From: Typhlomys cinereus
Lineage: Eukaryota > Chordata > Mammalia > Rodentia > Platacanthomyidae
DNA: 64,000 nt
Direction of reading: 5' to 3'
Assembly (NCBI GenBank): GCA_023101885.1
Contig: JALPQD010000642.1
Span: 248,001 to 312,000, forward strand
Both the position numbers and the translations under genes were made by a program. Of this stretch, positions 23,201-35,500 are shown one piece after another; position 1 is the first letter of the stretch; every line of letters starts with the position of its first letter. Under the pieces are notes generated by a model. It worked only from the letters and a program-made list of their open reading frames with translations, did no database searches and had not been told where the DNA came from.

Positions 23201-26200
23201 GTTTCTTTTAATTTCCAGGGCCCATTTTTTAATTGGGCCAGTGGTTTCCTTGGTGTTTAGTTTTCTAAGTTCTTTGTGCAATCTGGATAATAGAGCTCTA
23301 TCAGATGTGTGGTTAGTGAATATTTTCTCCCATTCTGTGGGTTGCCTTTGAGCTGGTGTTACAATCTCTTTATCTGAACAGAAGCTCTTTAATTTCACAA
23401 GATCCCAACTGTTGAGAATTGGTAGCAGTGACAGTGCCATTGGATGTCTGTTTAGGAAATGTTGGCCTAGCCCAATCAGCTCGAGGGAGTTCCCTATCCT
23501 TTCAACTATGTTTTTTTTATAGTCTCTGGCCTGATATCAAGGTCCTTGATCCATTTGGAATTAAGTCTTGTACATGGTGACAAGTACGGGTCCAGCTTTA
23601 ATCTTCTGCATGTGGAGATCCAGTTTTGCCAGCACCATTTGTTGAAGATGCTGTTCTTTTTCCATTGGATTCTTTGAGCCCCCTTGTCAAAGACCAAATG
23701 GCTGTAATTTTGTGGGCTTATATCTGGGTCTTCAATCCTTATCCATTGATCTGTGTGTCTATTTTGGAGTCAGTACTAGGCTGTTTTTATAACTATGAAT
23801 TTGTAATATAGACTAAGGTTCAGTATGGTAATACCTCCAGCAGTGTTTTTGTTACTCAGGATTGTCTTTGTTATCCTGGGTCTTTTGTGCCTCCATATGA
23901 ATTTTGAGATTGTTTGGTCAACTTCTTTAAAGAATTGCTTTGGGATTTTAATTGGTATAGCTTTGAATTTGTATATTGCCTTTGGTAGGATGGTCATTTT
24001 TACGATGTTGATTCTGCCAATCCAGGAACAAGGGAGGTCTTTCCACCTTCGGGTGTCTTCTGCTATTTCTTTCTTTAGGGTTTTAAAGTTTTCATTGTAA
24101 AGGTCTTTTACCTCCTTGGTTAGGTTTATACCAAGGTATTTCATTTTTTTAGGGGCTATAGTGAATGGGATGGTTTCTCTCAAGGCTTTTTCACTTCTTT
24201 CATTCTGGGCATATAGGAAGGCCTCTGATTTTTGCACATTTATTTTGTATCCTGCCACCCTGCTGAACTTCTCAATTAGTTCCAGGAGCTTCCTGGTGGA
24301 GTTTTTGGGATCACTCAGGTTTCAGATCATGTCATCTACAAATAGGGATAGTTTGACTTCTTCCTTGCCGATTTGAATCCCTCTTATGTCCCTTTCTTGT
24401 CTTATGGCTTCAGCTAAGACTTCAAGTACAATATATATTGAATAGAAGTGGTGAGAGTGGACAGCCTTGTCTAGTTCCTGATCAAAGTGGGAATGCTTCC
24501 AATTGTTCCCCATTGAGCATAATCCTTGCTGTGGGCTTGTTGTATACAGCTTTTATTATATTGATAAAGGTTCCTTCCATTCCTACTGCCTCTAGCGTTT
24601 TGATCATAAAAGGCTGTTGGATCTTGTCAAAAGCTTTTTCTGCATCTATTGAGAGTATCATGTGGTCTTGGACTTTGGACTGGTTTACATGATGAATTAC
24701 ATTTATTGATTTGTGTATGTTGAACCAACCTTGTGTGCCGGGGATGAAGCCTACTTGGTCCCCGTGAATGATCTTTTTAATGTGTTTTTGAATCCGATTT
24801 GCTAAGACTGTTGAGAATCTTTGCGTTTGTGTTCATCAGAGAGATCGGCCTATAGTTTTCCTTTTTAGGTGAATCTTTATTAGGTTTTGGGATTAAAACG
24901 ATATTAGCTTCATAGAAGGAATTTGGTAGTGTTCCTTCCTTTGCTATTAGATGGAACAGTTTAAGGAGTATTGGTATTATTAACTCCTTAAATGTCTGGG
25001 AGAACTCTGTGCTGAATCCATCTGATCCAGGACATTTTTTGGTTAGGAAGATTACTTCTTCAATTTCCTTATATGTTATAGGACTATTTAAATAATTCCC
25101 AACTTCCTGATTCAATTTAGGTAAGTTGTGTTTACTTAGAAATTCATCCATCTCTTTTGTGTTGTCAAACTTCACAGAGTATAATTTTTTGAAATATGAT
25201 GTTATAATTATCTGAATTTCTTGGGTATCAGTAGTGATAACTCCATTTTCATTTCTAATTTTGTTAATTTGGGTTTTCTCTCTCTTGCTTTTGATTAATT
25301 TAGCTAGGGGTGTATCAATCTTATCGATTTTTTCAAAGAACCAGCTTTTTGACTGGTTGATTTTTTCTATCGTTTTCTTAATCTCGATTTCAGATATTTC
25401 TCCCCTTATTTTGCTAATCTTCTCTCTTCTACTACTTTTGGGATCAGATTGCTCTAGTTTCTCTAAAGCTTTAAGCTGCATTGTTAAATTGTTTATTTCT
25501 GATGTTTCCATTTTTTTGATGTTGGTATTAAAAGCTATGAACTTACCTCTTAGAACAGCTTTCATTGTGTCCCAGAGATTTTGGTAAGTTGTATTTTCGT
25601 TATCATTCACTTTCAGGAAATCTTGAATTTCCTTTTTAATTTCTTCCTGAATCCAGTTCTCATTCAGCATCATATTGTTAAGTTTCCAGGAGTTAGTGTA
25701 TTTTCTCTTGTTTGTTGTGTTGTGGATGTCCAGCTTTAGGCTGTGGTGGTCTGATAGGGCACAGGATAGAATTTCAACTTTTTTGTATATGTGTAGATTC
25801 GTTTTGTGGCCCAATATGTGATCTATTTTGGAGAAAGTTCCGTGTGCTGCTGAGAAAAATGTATATTCTTTGGTGCGTGGGTGAAAAGTTCGATAGAGAT
25901 CTGTAAGGTCCATTTCTTTCAGGGTTTGATTAAGTTCCAAAGTGTCTCTGTTAAGCTTTTGACCTGTTGATCTATCCCATGGTGAGAGGGCGGTGTTGAA
26001 GTCCCCAAGAATTATCCTTTGGGAGTTGATTTCTTGCTTTAGACGCTGTAGGGTTTTCTTAATGAATGTGGAGGGGCCCGTATTGGGTGCATATATGTTC
26101 AGTATTGTGAAGTCTTCCTGGTGAATTGTTCCTGTGACTAAAATGTAGTATCCATCCGTGTCTCTTATGATTTTCTTTGGTTTGAAGTCCACTTTGTCTG

Positions 26201-26434
26201 ATAACATAATGGCTACCCCTGACTGTTTTCTGCTTCCATTAGCTTGTAGAATTGTTGACCAGCCTTTTATTTTTAGAGCGTGCCTATCTTTTGTGGTGAG
26301 ATGGGTTTCCTGCAGGCAGCAGATTATGGATTGTGATTTTTAATCCAAATTTGTAATCTGTGTCTCTCGATCGGTGAGTTAATTCCATTAACATTTAGTG
26401 TTATAATGGAGAAACTATTTTTAATTCCAGACAT
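23201..26434 (-). pseudogene. L1 ORF2 (endonuclease-reverse transcriptase), broken
   Basis: In antisense this is L1 ORF2 from its start (ATG complement at 26432-26434) to about codon 1,075. L1 ORF2 normally supplies the nicking endonuclease and reverse transcriptase for target-primed insertion. The longest intact frame is 24777-26207 (476 codons), which retains the endonuclease LGDFN and SDH motifs. A 2-nt deletion near 26,323 breaks the endonuclease N-terminus. Another near 24,809 breaks the frame at AKILN. TGA stops occur at 24482-24484 and just after the reverse-transcriptase box, which reads FVDD instead of FADD. The C-terminus with the zinc-knuckle-like Cys residues is missing, cut off at the junction at 23,200. 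Not functional. Confidence 0.95.
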
Positions 26435-26484
26435 TTATTATGTTTAGTAGTTTTTATAAGTATATTGCTTCGCTTTTAATGGTG

Positions 26485-26678
26485 TTATATTTGCCTTCTG
26501 TTCTCCTGGATATGCCTGTTTTTTTCTTCACACTTCAGTATCATTTCTAGCATTTTTTGAAGGCCTGGTTTGGTGGACATGTATCCCTTCAAGTTGTCTT
26601 TATGCTGGAAGATTTTTCTTTCTCCCTCGATCATGACGGATAGTTTTGCAGGGTAAATCAGCCTGGGTTGACATTTTT
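26485..26678 (-). pseudogene. L1 ORF1 remnant (C-terminal end only)
   Basis: The minus strand matches the last about 65 codons of the ORF1 at 47.4-48.4 kb (block CQPRLIYPAKLS, then to the stop complement at 26485-26487). The ORF1 start, coiled coil and RNA-recognition domain are absent. Position 26678/26679 joins ORF1 directly to 5' UTR sequence, an internal deletion of about 1 kb relative to the plus-strand element. ORF1p normally coats L1 RNA, and no such protein can be made here. Confidence 0.9.
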
Positions 26679-26932
26679 GGGGTGGTCGGTGGGCGCTATT
26701 TAACCTGGGGGACCTGGGGGCAGGGCCCGGGTGCAGAGGGGGTGTCCTCCTCCTCCCAGTCCTTCTGCACGGCAGCTCTGGCTGGATGGTGGGAGGAGCT
26801 GGGTCCCCTGGGCGGCCTGGGGTTTCTGGGGGTGGTGCACGGTCGGAGCTTACCTGGGTCGCGCGGTGAGGCCCGGCTGGACCAGCGCGCGTGAGTCCCG
26901 GGCAGCGGAGTGGAGGGAAGGGAGGGTCTTCT
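26679..26932 (-). promoter_or_regulatory. L1 5' UTR monomer (promoter), minus L1
   Basis: A GC- and CpG-rich segment that matches one monomer of the plus copy at 46.98-47.23 kb. Shared blocks, read on the minus strand, are gcctcacc, cccaggtaag, gccagagctg and aggttaaatag. As the 5' terminal part of the element it should be the L1 promoter. It is isolated in AT-rich DNA, so it could be mistaken for a CpG island. Confidence 0.8.
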
Positions 26933-26949
26933 TTATGATTTTAAATTAT

Positions 26950-27780
26950 TATATTTCGGTTTTGCATGTTTACATTGTATAGTGTGTGACACAAATAGAC
27001 AACATATAGTGATCAAGTCAGAGTAGTTAGTTAGCCTTTATATATCCTTAAGTGAAAAATAATTTTTCCATGGACTGTCTTGAATTTATGTTCCATATTA
27101 ACAAAATACAGTGTGATATTTCTATATGTATTTATAATGTATACTGATCAAATCAGAATAATTAAGTCTTCCTTATCATCTTTACTTTTGGTTTAGAATC
27201 TTCCAAGACTTTCATGGGATCAATGCGCTGCCTATAGTTAGACTCTGGAATGTTCCACTTCTTTGCAATGAAAATGAAGGATATTATAAACACCCTTCTA
27301 CCTACTAACTGTGAAGTGGACATAAAGGACAAATCTGTGCAATAAAATTGCTGGATTAAAGGGTCTGTATAATTTCACATGTGATAAATATTAAGTTGCT
27401 TCCAAAAAACTCTTCACACTTCCACTAACAAGATATGATAATGAATTTCTCTAGTCTCCAAATACCAGCTGATGATAAACTTACAAATTTTTTCTTTGAC
27501 AATGCATAAAAATGTTCTTTTGATTTGTATTAGTGGAAATATGAGTACATTTAAGCACATTTACTACACTATTTATTAACTATAATTTATTTTCTAGAAA
27601 TTATTCACATAATTTTTCTAGGGATGGAGTCATTTTTTTTCTTATTAATTGGAATGCACCTTATGAAATTAGTGCCATAATGTGAATGATACATACATTT
27701 TCTTTCTTATTATTCAATTATGTATTTATTTTCTGTAATTATCCCATGTAGAGTTTTGTTTAAGAGAGAACAGGTAGGAA
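26950..27780 (-). mobile_element. Ancient L1 pieces (3' UTR and ORF2 end)
   Basis: Antisense old-L1 landmarks include cattgtatagtgtgtgacac (26972) and a second similar block at 27,115-27,175. These are followed by aaaattgctggattaaaggg (27344), ttgcttccaaaaaactcttc (27396) and acttccactaacaag (27417). Two similar blocks about 140 bp apart suggest two fragments or an internal duplication. Very diverged. Confidence 0.55.
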
Positions 27781-28880
27781 AACTGAACAATCTTTTATAG
27801 AGAACATGGCTTTTCTTTGAGTCTATAGCTTTAAATTCTTTTTCTCAATTTAATAATGTTTTCAAATAAAGCTGATACATTATTTCTACCCTTGAGCAAT
27901 TGTTTTTAAAAATTCAAAAAGTGAAAGTTTATAAATTTAAAAGTTGAAATAATACAAAACATTCTACTTCTGCTTCTTGCCCTCAAGGACAACTATTAGG
28001 TGTTACATGAATGTAAAATGGGAATAATTATACACATGCAGCAGGAAGTATATATGTAACATACACACTTGCATGAGATAATATATACTATATAACACAT
28101 TATGAATAATGTATTGAACCTTCTAGAAAGTTTCCTTATACAAAATATTTCTTTTTCCTGAAATTAAAGAGTAAGCTTTCTTTTGTTAAGAATTTTGAAA
28201 GGTGCCTGATTTTATACTTTACTAGTAACTTCACAGCTTAGTAATCATAATAGATGCTAAATTCTTTTTTTCTAAATTCTTATTTGTTTTTTCTTCCTCT
28301 TCTCCCAAAAGAAATAATTTACCATTTGACCAAGAGCATCCTCATATTTTGTGGCTGTCCGAAGACTCTTCTGACACCATGATTCCACAACATTCTTCTT
28401 TTTAGGTACCCTCTATTATATAATCCCAACATTCACATGGTTTATAATATTTCTTGTCTTTTGGTTTCTGAAATGGACACAGGTTTTAGGAAATCTCATT
28501 ATTTCTGAGTAAGAGTGGAATACAGCTATTTGGAGATAGTAAAAAATCCAAATGTCATTGGGTCAGTTTCTTCAATCAAGGGTTCCTTCAGTTATCTTCA
28601 CATTTCTCAGTGGCATATAGCAAATTAGGATGGTTGACTTGGATTTTGCCTTCCAAAAGGACTGACTTCATATTGTCGTTTCCCTTTCTCTAAAGGGACC
28701 TTCAGAATAGAAGTACCCTTTTTGAACTCCTCCTGAAGAACTGAGAGTCTAGAATCTAATGTGCTTTGGTTTGCATCTCATCCCCCCTTATTTTTCCATC
28801 CATTGCAACTCTTTTGTCTTTATTATTATTATTTGTGGTTGCAAATGATCATTTTATTTATTCATTAATCAACATGATGA
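27780..28880. other. No recognised feature
   Basis: AT-rich DNA without coding frames over 85 codons and without repeats I can name. Confidence 0.45.
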
Positions 28881-28884
28881 TGTA

Positions 28885-29350
28885 TTCATTATTCTTCTCT
28901 GTTGCTATGCAACATCACCCAAAGTCAAACAACTTAAGGGGAGAAAAGGGGAGATTTATTCATCTTATGATTCCAGAGGGCAGATATAATCCATTATGGT
29001 GGAAATGGCATGGCTGATTGGCAGAAGCTGGAGACAGCCCTAAGTCATGTCCATCTAGGAGGCTGAGAGCTGCAAAACTGCCAACTGCAAGAGTGGACCT
29101 CTCCTGGAAGTAGGGTAGAACTAATCAACTTCAAGGTCCACCCCCTGTGACTGCCTTCCTCCAGCAAGGCTCCACCTCTTTTTTTTATTTATTTCTGCTC
29201 TCACAAACTTAATAGATACACTGGACTCCTCCCTCTCTCCACCCCTCCCTAAGGCTCCGCTTCTTAAAGGTGCCATGACCTCCCCAAACAACTAAAGGAA
29301 CCCTTGTCTCCATGAGCCCATGGGAGACAACTCACATTTCAACCCATGAC
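28885..29350 (-). mobile_element. MaLR-like LTR carrying an L1 micro-insertion
   Basis: Plus-strand blocks ttctctgttgctatgcaaca, gagatttattcatcttatga, gaggctgagagctgcaaaac and cacatttcaacccatgaca follow the layout of related rodent copies. The segment 29,181-29,250 is foreign (see next entry). Confidence 0.5.
29181..29250 (-). mobile_element. 70-bp L1 tail insertion
   Basis: On the minus strand this is only the last bit of the L1 purine tract, the terminal block (RC of cacaaacttaatagatacac, 29202-29221) and a short A-rich tail. It is bracketed by a 15-bp direct repeat, aaggctccacctctt (29166-29180) and aaggctccgcttctt (29251-29265), with two mismatches. It is therefore an extremely 5'-truncated but genuine retrotransposition event. 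Confidence 0.85.
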
Positions 29351-29384
29351 AGTTGTTTTAAAAAATATGACACACAATGTAGGA

Positions 29385-29772
29385 TGATTACATCAAGCTA
29401 TACTACTTTTATCTTGATGCTATGACAAATACCCAATAAAAGCAAAAAGGAGAGGAAGGGGTTCATTCCAGCTCATATTTCTAGGTTTCAGTCCACTATC
29501 ACATGGAAATTACAGTGGCAGTAGATTGAGACAGCATCATATATACAACCATGACTAGGAAACAATGACTGAATGCAGGCCTACTTGCTTGTTTTTTGCA
29601 TCTTTATATAGTTCACATGTTTATACACACCCCCTACCTAGGGAATGGTACTGTTGCAATCAGCAGGTCTTCCCATTGCAATTAAAGCAATCAAGACACT
29701 CTCCTACAGGCACACCCAAAGGCCTGCCTCCTAACTATCAAGTGGACAATTGACTAAACTATCTCACAGAGC
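29385..29772 (-). mobile_element. MaLR-like LTR
   Basis: Plus-strand blocks tatcttgatgctatgacaaa, ttcattccagctcatattt and caagtggacaattgac are in the family's order. Adjacent to, and in the same orientation as, the previous LTR. Confidence 0.45.
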
Positions 29773-29784
29773 TAATTAGCATAT

Positions 29785-30480
29785 ACGTTTCCTTACTTAC
29801 CTGTCATTTTTGCCAGTCCTTTGTGATTTACCAGATTATTTTGAAATATCTATATTTATTGACTGTAGTCATGCTGTTGTGCAATATGGTAGCATTCATT
29901 TTGCCCATTTGTCTGAAATGTTCTGCCCTTTGGTTACTAATTCTTCATTGTCTCTCTCCTCATCACCCCATGGGACTCAAAAAAGCCCTACCATTCCTTC
30001 TGTTCTCTACTTAAAGATTTCAACTGCTTTGGATCTCACGTGTAAGTGAAATTATACAATATTTATCTTTATATTCTTGGTTTGCATCACTGAATCTAAT
30101 TTCTTCCTGAATCATCCATGTGGCTGATAATTACAAGATTCTTCCCTTTTAAGCACTGAATAAGATCCCATTGTGTATATTTCCTCATTTTATGTACATG
30201 TTCATCTGTTCATGGACACTTATGTTGTTTCCACACCTTGGCTATTGTGAATAATGGAAACAGAAATATCTCCTCAGCATACTGAGTTCATTTCCTTTAG
30301 ATATATAACTAGAAGTGAAATCACTGGATTTTCTAGTATTTCTGTGTTTTGTTCCCTGACCTTTTCAAGGATCCCTATACTGTTTTTCCATAATGACTCT
30401 GTTAATTTATATATCAACAACCATATGCAAGGGGTCCCTTTGTTCCAAAAATCTCATAAACAATTATTTGGGTTGAATAT
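29785..30480 (-). mobile_element. Ancient L1: end of ORF2 and 3' UTR
   Basis: Antisense old-L1 landmarks: cattgtgtatatttcctcat (30171), catggacacttatgttgttt (30211), ccttggctattgtgaataat (30236) and tcactggattttctag (30320). The relative spacing fits L1M-type ORF2 C-terminus and UTR. Confidence 0.75.
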
Positions 30481-30499
30481 TATCACAGAAATGGACCTG

Positions 30500-30922
30500 T
30501 TGTAGTCTGCCTGCATGGTTGCTGATAAATGACCATCACACAGCTTAAGGGAACAAGGAGTTTCCTTTCTTATGACAGTCTGGTTGCAGTTCTCAGTCCA
30601 GCTTGATGGGAGAGCATGCACCAACACCAGGGCTGAGGGAACTGGCCACACCATCACTGCATAACAGCTGAGAGATGGACAATCCTTACTTGCCAGACCA
30701 GCATGTCTGGCCAAGTGAACAGAAGGATGCCAACTCTCTCAACCAGCTCTCTGTGATTTATCCAGGGCCTAATCCCACCCACCATGGGCAGGACCTTCCC
30801 CATCAGCTAGCTAATCTCCTTCAGGTTTGCTCCGGGCTTAACTCAGCCATCAACTCTCTACAACTGTGCCCAGGGCTCAACCCTCAACAGTCAAGTTGAC
30901 ACCTGTGCTTAACTATGACAGG
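30500..30922 (-). mobile_element. MaLR-like LTR
   Basis: Aligns over its length with 6,990-7,413, sharing gatggacaatccttact, agaaggatgccaac, caggtttgctc and tcaagttgacacctgtgctt. It ends ttaactatgacagg on the plus strand. Confidence 0.5.
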
Positions 30923-30924
30923 AC

Positions 30925-32040
30925 CTATGAGACATTTTGGTGCCAGAGATGTGAGGTGTTGCTGTGGAACCCAGATTCTTTAGCTTCCCATTGTGCTATA
31001 ACTATTCACTAGTCATTATTCAATAGCATGAGCCAAGGGAGGTCTGCAGCTCCTCAGCACTTCTTTACTTTTCCTTGTGTTGATATGCAGAATTTATGTA
31101 ATTTGACTATTGTTTCACTTATTCATTTATTGCTAATATATTTGGGTATGATTAATACCTATGCTGAAATATTTTTAGAATTGATAGTGATGTGGTTTTG
31201 GTCACAATGTGTCCAATCTATCCTGAGGACAGTTTGTGTAATGGTAAGTCGATCCTTTCCATCTTACTATGAGTGTAAACCAGTATGCTGATGTATTGTG
31301 ACAGGGCAGGTGAGGGCCAAAATGGAATGTGTGACATTATTACATTAAAATAGTTATTTTTTTCCTTTCTTCCCCATTTTCCCTCATTTTTTCCTTGTTT
31401 CCTTCCTTCCTCTTCACTCACCACGTGTGTACAAAGGCCTAAAACATGTAAATAGGAGAGCTAAGAAATCTATAAGAAATCTATATTCCATGATGAAAAA
31501 CACAAGTGATTTGAGAGAATTCTTAAAATATGTATACATTGGCTAACCTCATCTAGCCACTCACTTGTCTGTCAGCTGAATGATGCATATTGCTAAATGA
31601 ATATTAAATGATGTTTAATTCATTTATTTTATTACCTGCACATCTCCAGAGGGAGTATGGCAATGAGAGCAGAAACAACTAATTAAATGTCTTGGTGAAG
31701 TGGCAAGTAGCAGAAACCTGTTTACAAGGCTGTTATACTGCATAATTGGAGTGCAAATTTGGAGGACACAATTCCCAGTGCTTAACATCTAATTTTTCAA
31801 CATGGGGTTAAACTGGTAGATGCATACCATTTATGAAAAATAAATAAGACTTCCTTTCTATTAGAAATATGTATGAAATCCCTGCTTATCTTCTATTCAG
31901 TTTCTGAGTAATTAGGTAATTTCTATTGGCAATCACATCATGAAGTCAGCTAATCCAGGTTTGTGATGAAACTCACCCATTGCTTCAAAGTGTATCTGAA
32001 TATACACAATGATAGCCATTTAATGTCTAGAACCCTTATC
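30925..32040. other. No recognised feature; possibly unique DNA
   Basis: No repeat recognised. The segment 31,545-31,790 has mixed composition with several TAAT/ATTA motifs and reads like non-repetitive DNA. See findings. Confidence 0.4.
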
Positions 32041-32049
32041 AGATACCTT

Positions 32050-32575
32050 TGCTGTGGCCTCCAAATTCTGTATAGATGTAAGAGAAATTCAGGCTTACAA
32101 CCTTCAAAACACATGGCCAAGGAAGTGTATAGCAGCTTCATTCAAAATGTTCCCAACTTGGAAATGTCCAAATATTAATTAGTAGTAAAAAGAAAAATAG
32201 ATTGTGCTATCCTTATGCAATGAAATGATTTCTAGTGCTGTAAAAAGAAAGAAATTATGACATACATAGTAGCATGAATAAATTTCTTACATATTATGCT
32301 TAACAAACAAATCAGATCCAGAAGGAATGTCATCATTCAAGTTGAGATAAAAATTACTGATGATGACAGATGCCAGGAAAGTGGCTTTATTTCCTATGGA
32401 ATGGGCATGGAAGTGAGAGTTTCTGGCAGGAAGGAACTTCTTGGGGTAAAGCCACATTCTAGATTTTATCTGGATAATTATCTAGGGATATATATTTTTA
32501 AACAGCTTATTTTTATGCACTTCACATTGCTTCTTCTGTATGTGTTATACTGCTGTGAAAAGTGATAAAAACAGT
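32050..32575 (+). mobile_element. Ancient L1: end of ORF2 and 3' UTR
   Basis: Landmarks in order: gtgtatagcagcttcattca (32126), cttggaaatgtccaaatat (32157), tatgcaatgaaatgatttct (32214), atgcttaacaaacaaat (32297), gtttctggcaggaaggaact (32419) and attttatctggataattat (32463). They match the old-L1 3' end layout with deletions. Confidence 0.7.
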
Positions 32576-32579
32576 TGAG

Positions 32580-35500
32580 TACATAAATAAGACTTTACAT
32601 GGTGAGAGGCTTTCTTTTTTTACTACATCACTAAAGAGAGAGACTGTTAGTGTGCAATGACTTCATAGATTTCCTGGGACACTGTGAGACATGGGACAGA
32701 TGTAGAAGGGTAGGAGTTGTCAGAGGCAATGTGCTTGGAGGTCCCAGTTTCCTCTTTTCTCGTGTGTATCCTACAGCCCTTTTAGTCTTTTTGGTGATAT
32801 GGAAGGCCAATGTTATGATTTAGAAGAGGGGGGGAAAGGAAAAGGAACTGTGAATGAAGATGAGTTTTATAAGTTTGGGTGTAGAGGAGACTCAGTCTCA
32901 GATGAAGAATAAATTGAGCTGACAGAGCGAGGCTTCCAGCCAAAAAGTTTTGACAAAGATTCATCAGATAAGAGAGTGGACAGGGAGAAAAAGCAAGGAG
33001 TTAGAAAATGGGAGTCCTTGAGAGACAGTTCTTATCTTTTCCACAAAGCTTCTCTGGCAGTGAGTGGGATGTGGTGGTTGGTATCCATGCCTGACTCTCT
33101 ACCCTATCTATATTTTCAAGTCCTCTTGGATTCCACATTTTCCTTTTCTTCTGGATGTTGAATGTCCCTAATGATCAGCTTTATGGGTCATGGCTTCTTA
33201 TCTGTAGAATCTGTTGGGCCAGAAATATGAGTTTGTCTATTCAAATATTGTCATTAATGAGAGTAGGTCACTTTTAAAATTCGCCCTCACATTCTCCTTA
33301 TGAAATTTAATTGTCCAATACTTGACGCCAAACTCTAATGATTAAAACTCCAAGAATTTTCTGGCATGAATATTTCTGGTTTTTTTTTACCACACATAAT
33401 ATATAGTATATATTGTACTCATTCAATGAATAAGGTAGATTAAATGTACAGATTGGGGAAAGAGAACAATATTGCCTAGTAACAGGTATTTTAGTGCTAG
33501 ACAGAAAGAAGAGATTTGACCTGCCTACCCAAGACATTTGGGGGAATGGTTTATTCATATCTGCTGTAATCAGTGCTCTCTGTGTTCAATGTGTTCTGGG
33601 AAGAGAATAAACTGTTTACCACATTTTGGTCTTTTGATTTTGGCACCTTTGAGAGGCATAATTGGAAACATGGGTGGAGTCTGGTCTTCTCTGAAAAACT
33701 GGTTCAAAAACTCAACACTTATTCATTACTATGTCTGCAAGATTTTGGCTTCCAGCAAGCACACGACAATTTATCTTGGACATTGGCAAATTTTGATGGA
33801 CAAATTAATACTGAGATGAGATACATCATTATATACTAATCTAAAAGTCATTATTTTCTTCATTATGTGTTATTATTTTTTTAACATTCCATTTCTCATA
33901 TCATTGAGTTAATAACAGTGTCATGGTAACCAAACTGCATATTTGTCTTCTTTCTGAAACACAGTATTATTGAATTACACATACAAATCGAGTTCTTATG
34001 CAGCTCTTAGGCGTGCAAATGTTCCTGTGAAATGTGGGCCAAATTGAGTGCATCATTGCATTTGTAAAACCCACCATGTATTTACGATTTGATACTTCAC
34101 ACATCATCAGAAGGCTGTTGGCAAGTCAGAGAGACAGAGACAGAAAAAAATAACAGAGGTTTAAGGAGAGGGAAACATTTCTGAGGCTCTGTCAGACTTG
34201 TCATGTCTTTATTTCCAGACATCATAGAAGGAAAATCTTAGCAATCAGAACAGGGAGAAACCTCTGTAGTAAAAGCTACAGTAGTGTTTTCTAGCCTTAT
34301 GGTTAATAGCCAGGTTGTTTTTGTAACATGCAATGTGTCTCTATTGGAACATCACAACATATAAGTCTGTACAAGCAAGACAACATGCTGGCATTGTTTT
34401 TTTTCTTTCTTTCTCAAAACATACTGAATAGGAGTTGAAAATCTATAACAAACTGAGCACACTTGGAATTCATACTTTTGACTGATAGAATTCTATTCAG
34501 GTTGGAATGATGAGACAAAATAAAAATTTATTTCCCAGAATGATGGAAAGTTTCTATTTTTGAGTTGCATGTGTATAGACTAGTAGTTTTTTTTTTCACT
34601 ATATTTTAGAGTTGGAAAAGTAGGAAGCAAAACAGCCACTGTCAGGTTTTTAATTTTGAAACTGCTGATATTTAGAAAAAGGAATCCCCTGTGTTTATTT
34701 AGGTACTCTCTTAAGCCTGCCTATCATGGCCACTTTGCTTGTGGTAGATGGTGCCTTCATTTGTGCTATTTCTGATTCACAGACTTGAAATCATTGAGTG
34801 ACTTGTCTTTTCTGTAACTTACTGGTTCATTCCAACATTGGCCAGGACCCAAAGTAGAAGAAAATGATTGAACAAAAAGGCTTGGTTTTTCCCTGAAGAA
34901 GAATCTATAGCTTCATCTCAACAATGCCTCATTGTTTCCTGTTGGACAGTGCTCTCTAATTTTTCCATTTCCAAACACTGCACTAACATCCATTGTGTAG
35001 CCTCCACTTTTGAGTCTTGTGGTATTAGCAACAGAGTGACAAGAACCAGGACTCTTCTACCAAACCTCAAGGCTTGTCTCCTTTGGCATGCTTTCTTTTA
35101 GTAAAAGCACCACAACCTTGCTGAATAGTACCACCAGCTAAGGATTCAAACATATGAACCTTTTGGGGGTATTCACATTCAAACCATTAAAGAGGCTTTC
35201 TTCAGGTGTAGATTACAACTTCTCTGCTATTTCCAGCATTCTCTAAGTATACCCTTAAACGTCTTATAACACGTACAGACAACAGACACACTGAAAGAAT
35301 GTGAGAGAGAGAAAGAGAGACAGAAAGAGAGAGAATTGAGTGTATCTAAATCTAAGACCTTCTTCACATTCCATTTCTTATATGATATAGGACCGTATTT
35401 TGAAAATGACATGGACTTTGCTTAAATTTTGAGTTAATGCTCTGCTCTATGATTTTAAATGACAGAATTCTTAGAATATCAGGTTTTCCTCTGAAAAATT

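Noticed and set aside
24777..26207. 476-codon open frame on the minus strand as a host gene
   Set aside because: It is L1 ORF2 (endonuclease and reverse-transcriptase blocks), lies between matching 5' UTR and ORF2 remnants and is broken at both ends.
26679..26932. CpG island or host gene promoter
   Set aside because: It matches the 5' UTR monomer of the L1 at 47 kb and sits at the 5' end of the minus L1.
22873..26932. Simple twin-priming 5' inversion
   Set aside because: The inverted segment lies downstream of the poly(A) end, the reverse of the twin-priming order.
26485..26932. Retrotransposed spliced L1 RNA explaining the ORF1 loss
   Set aside because: The joint does not fall on a GT donor or AG acceptor when compared with the full-length copy, although AGGTAAG motifs exist nearby.
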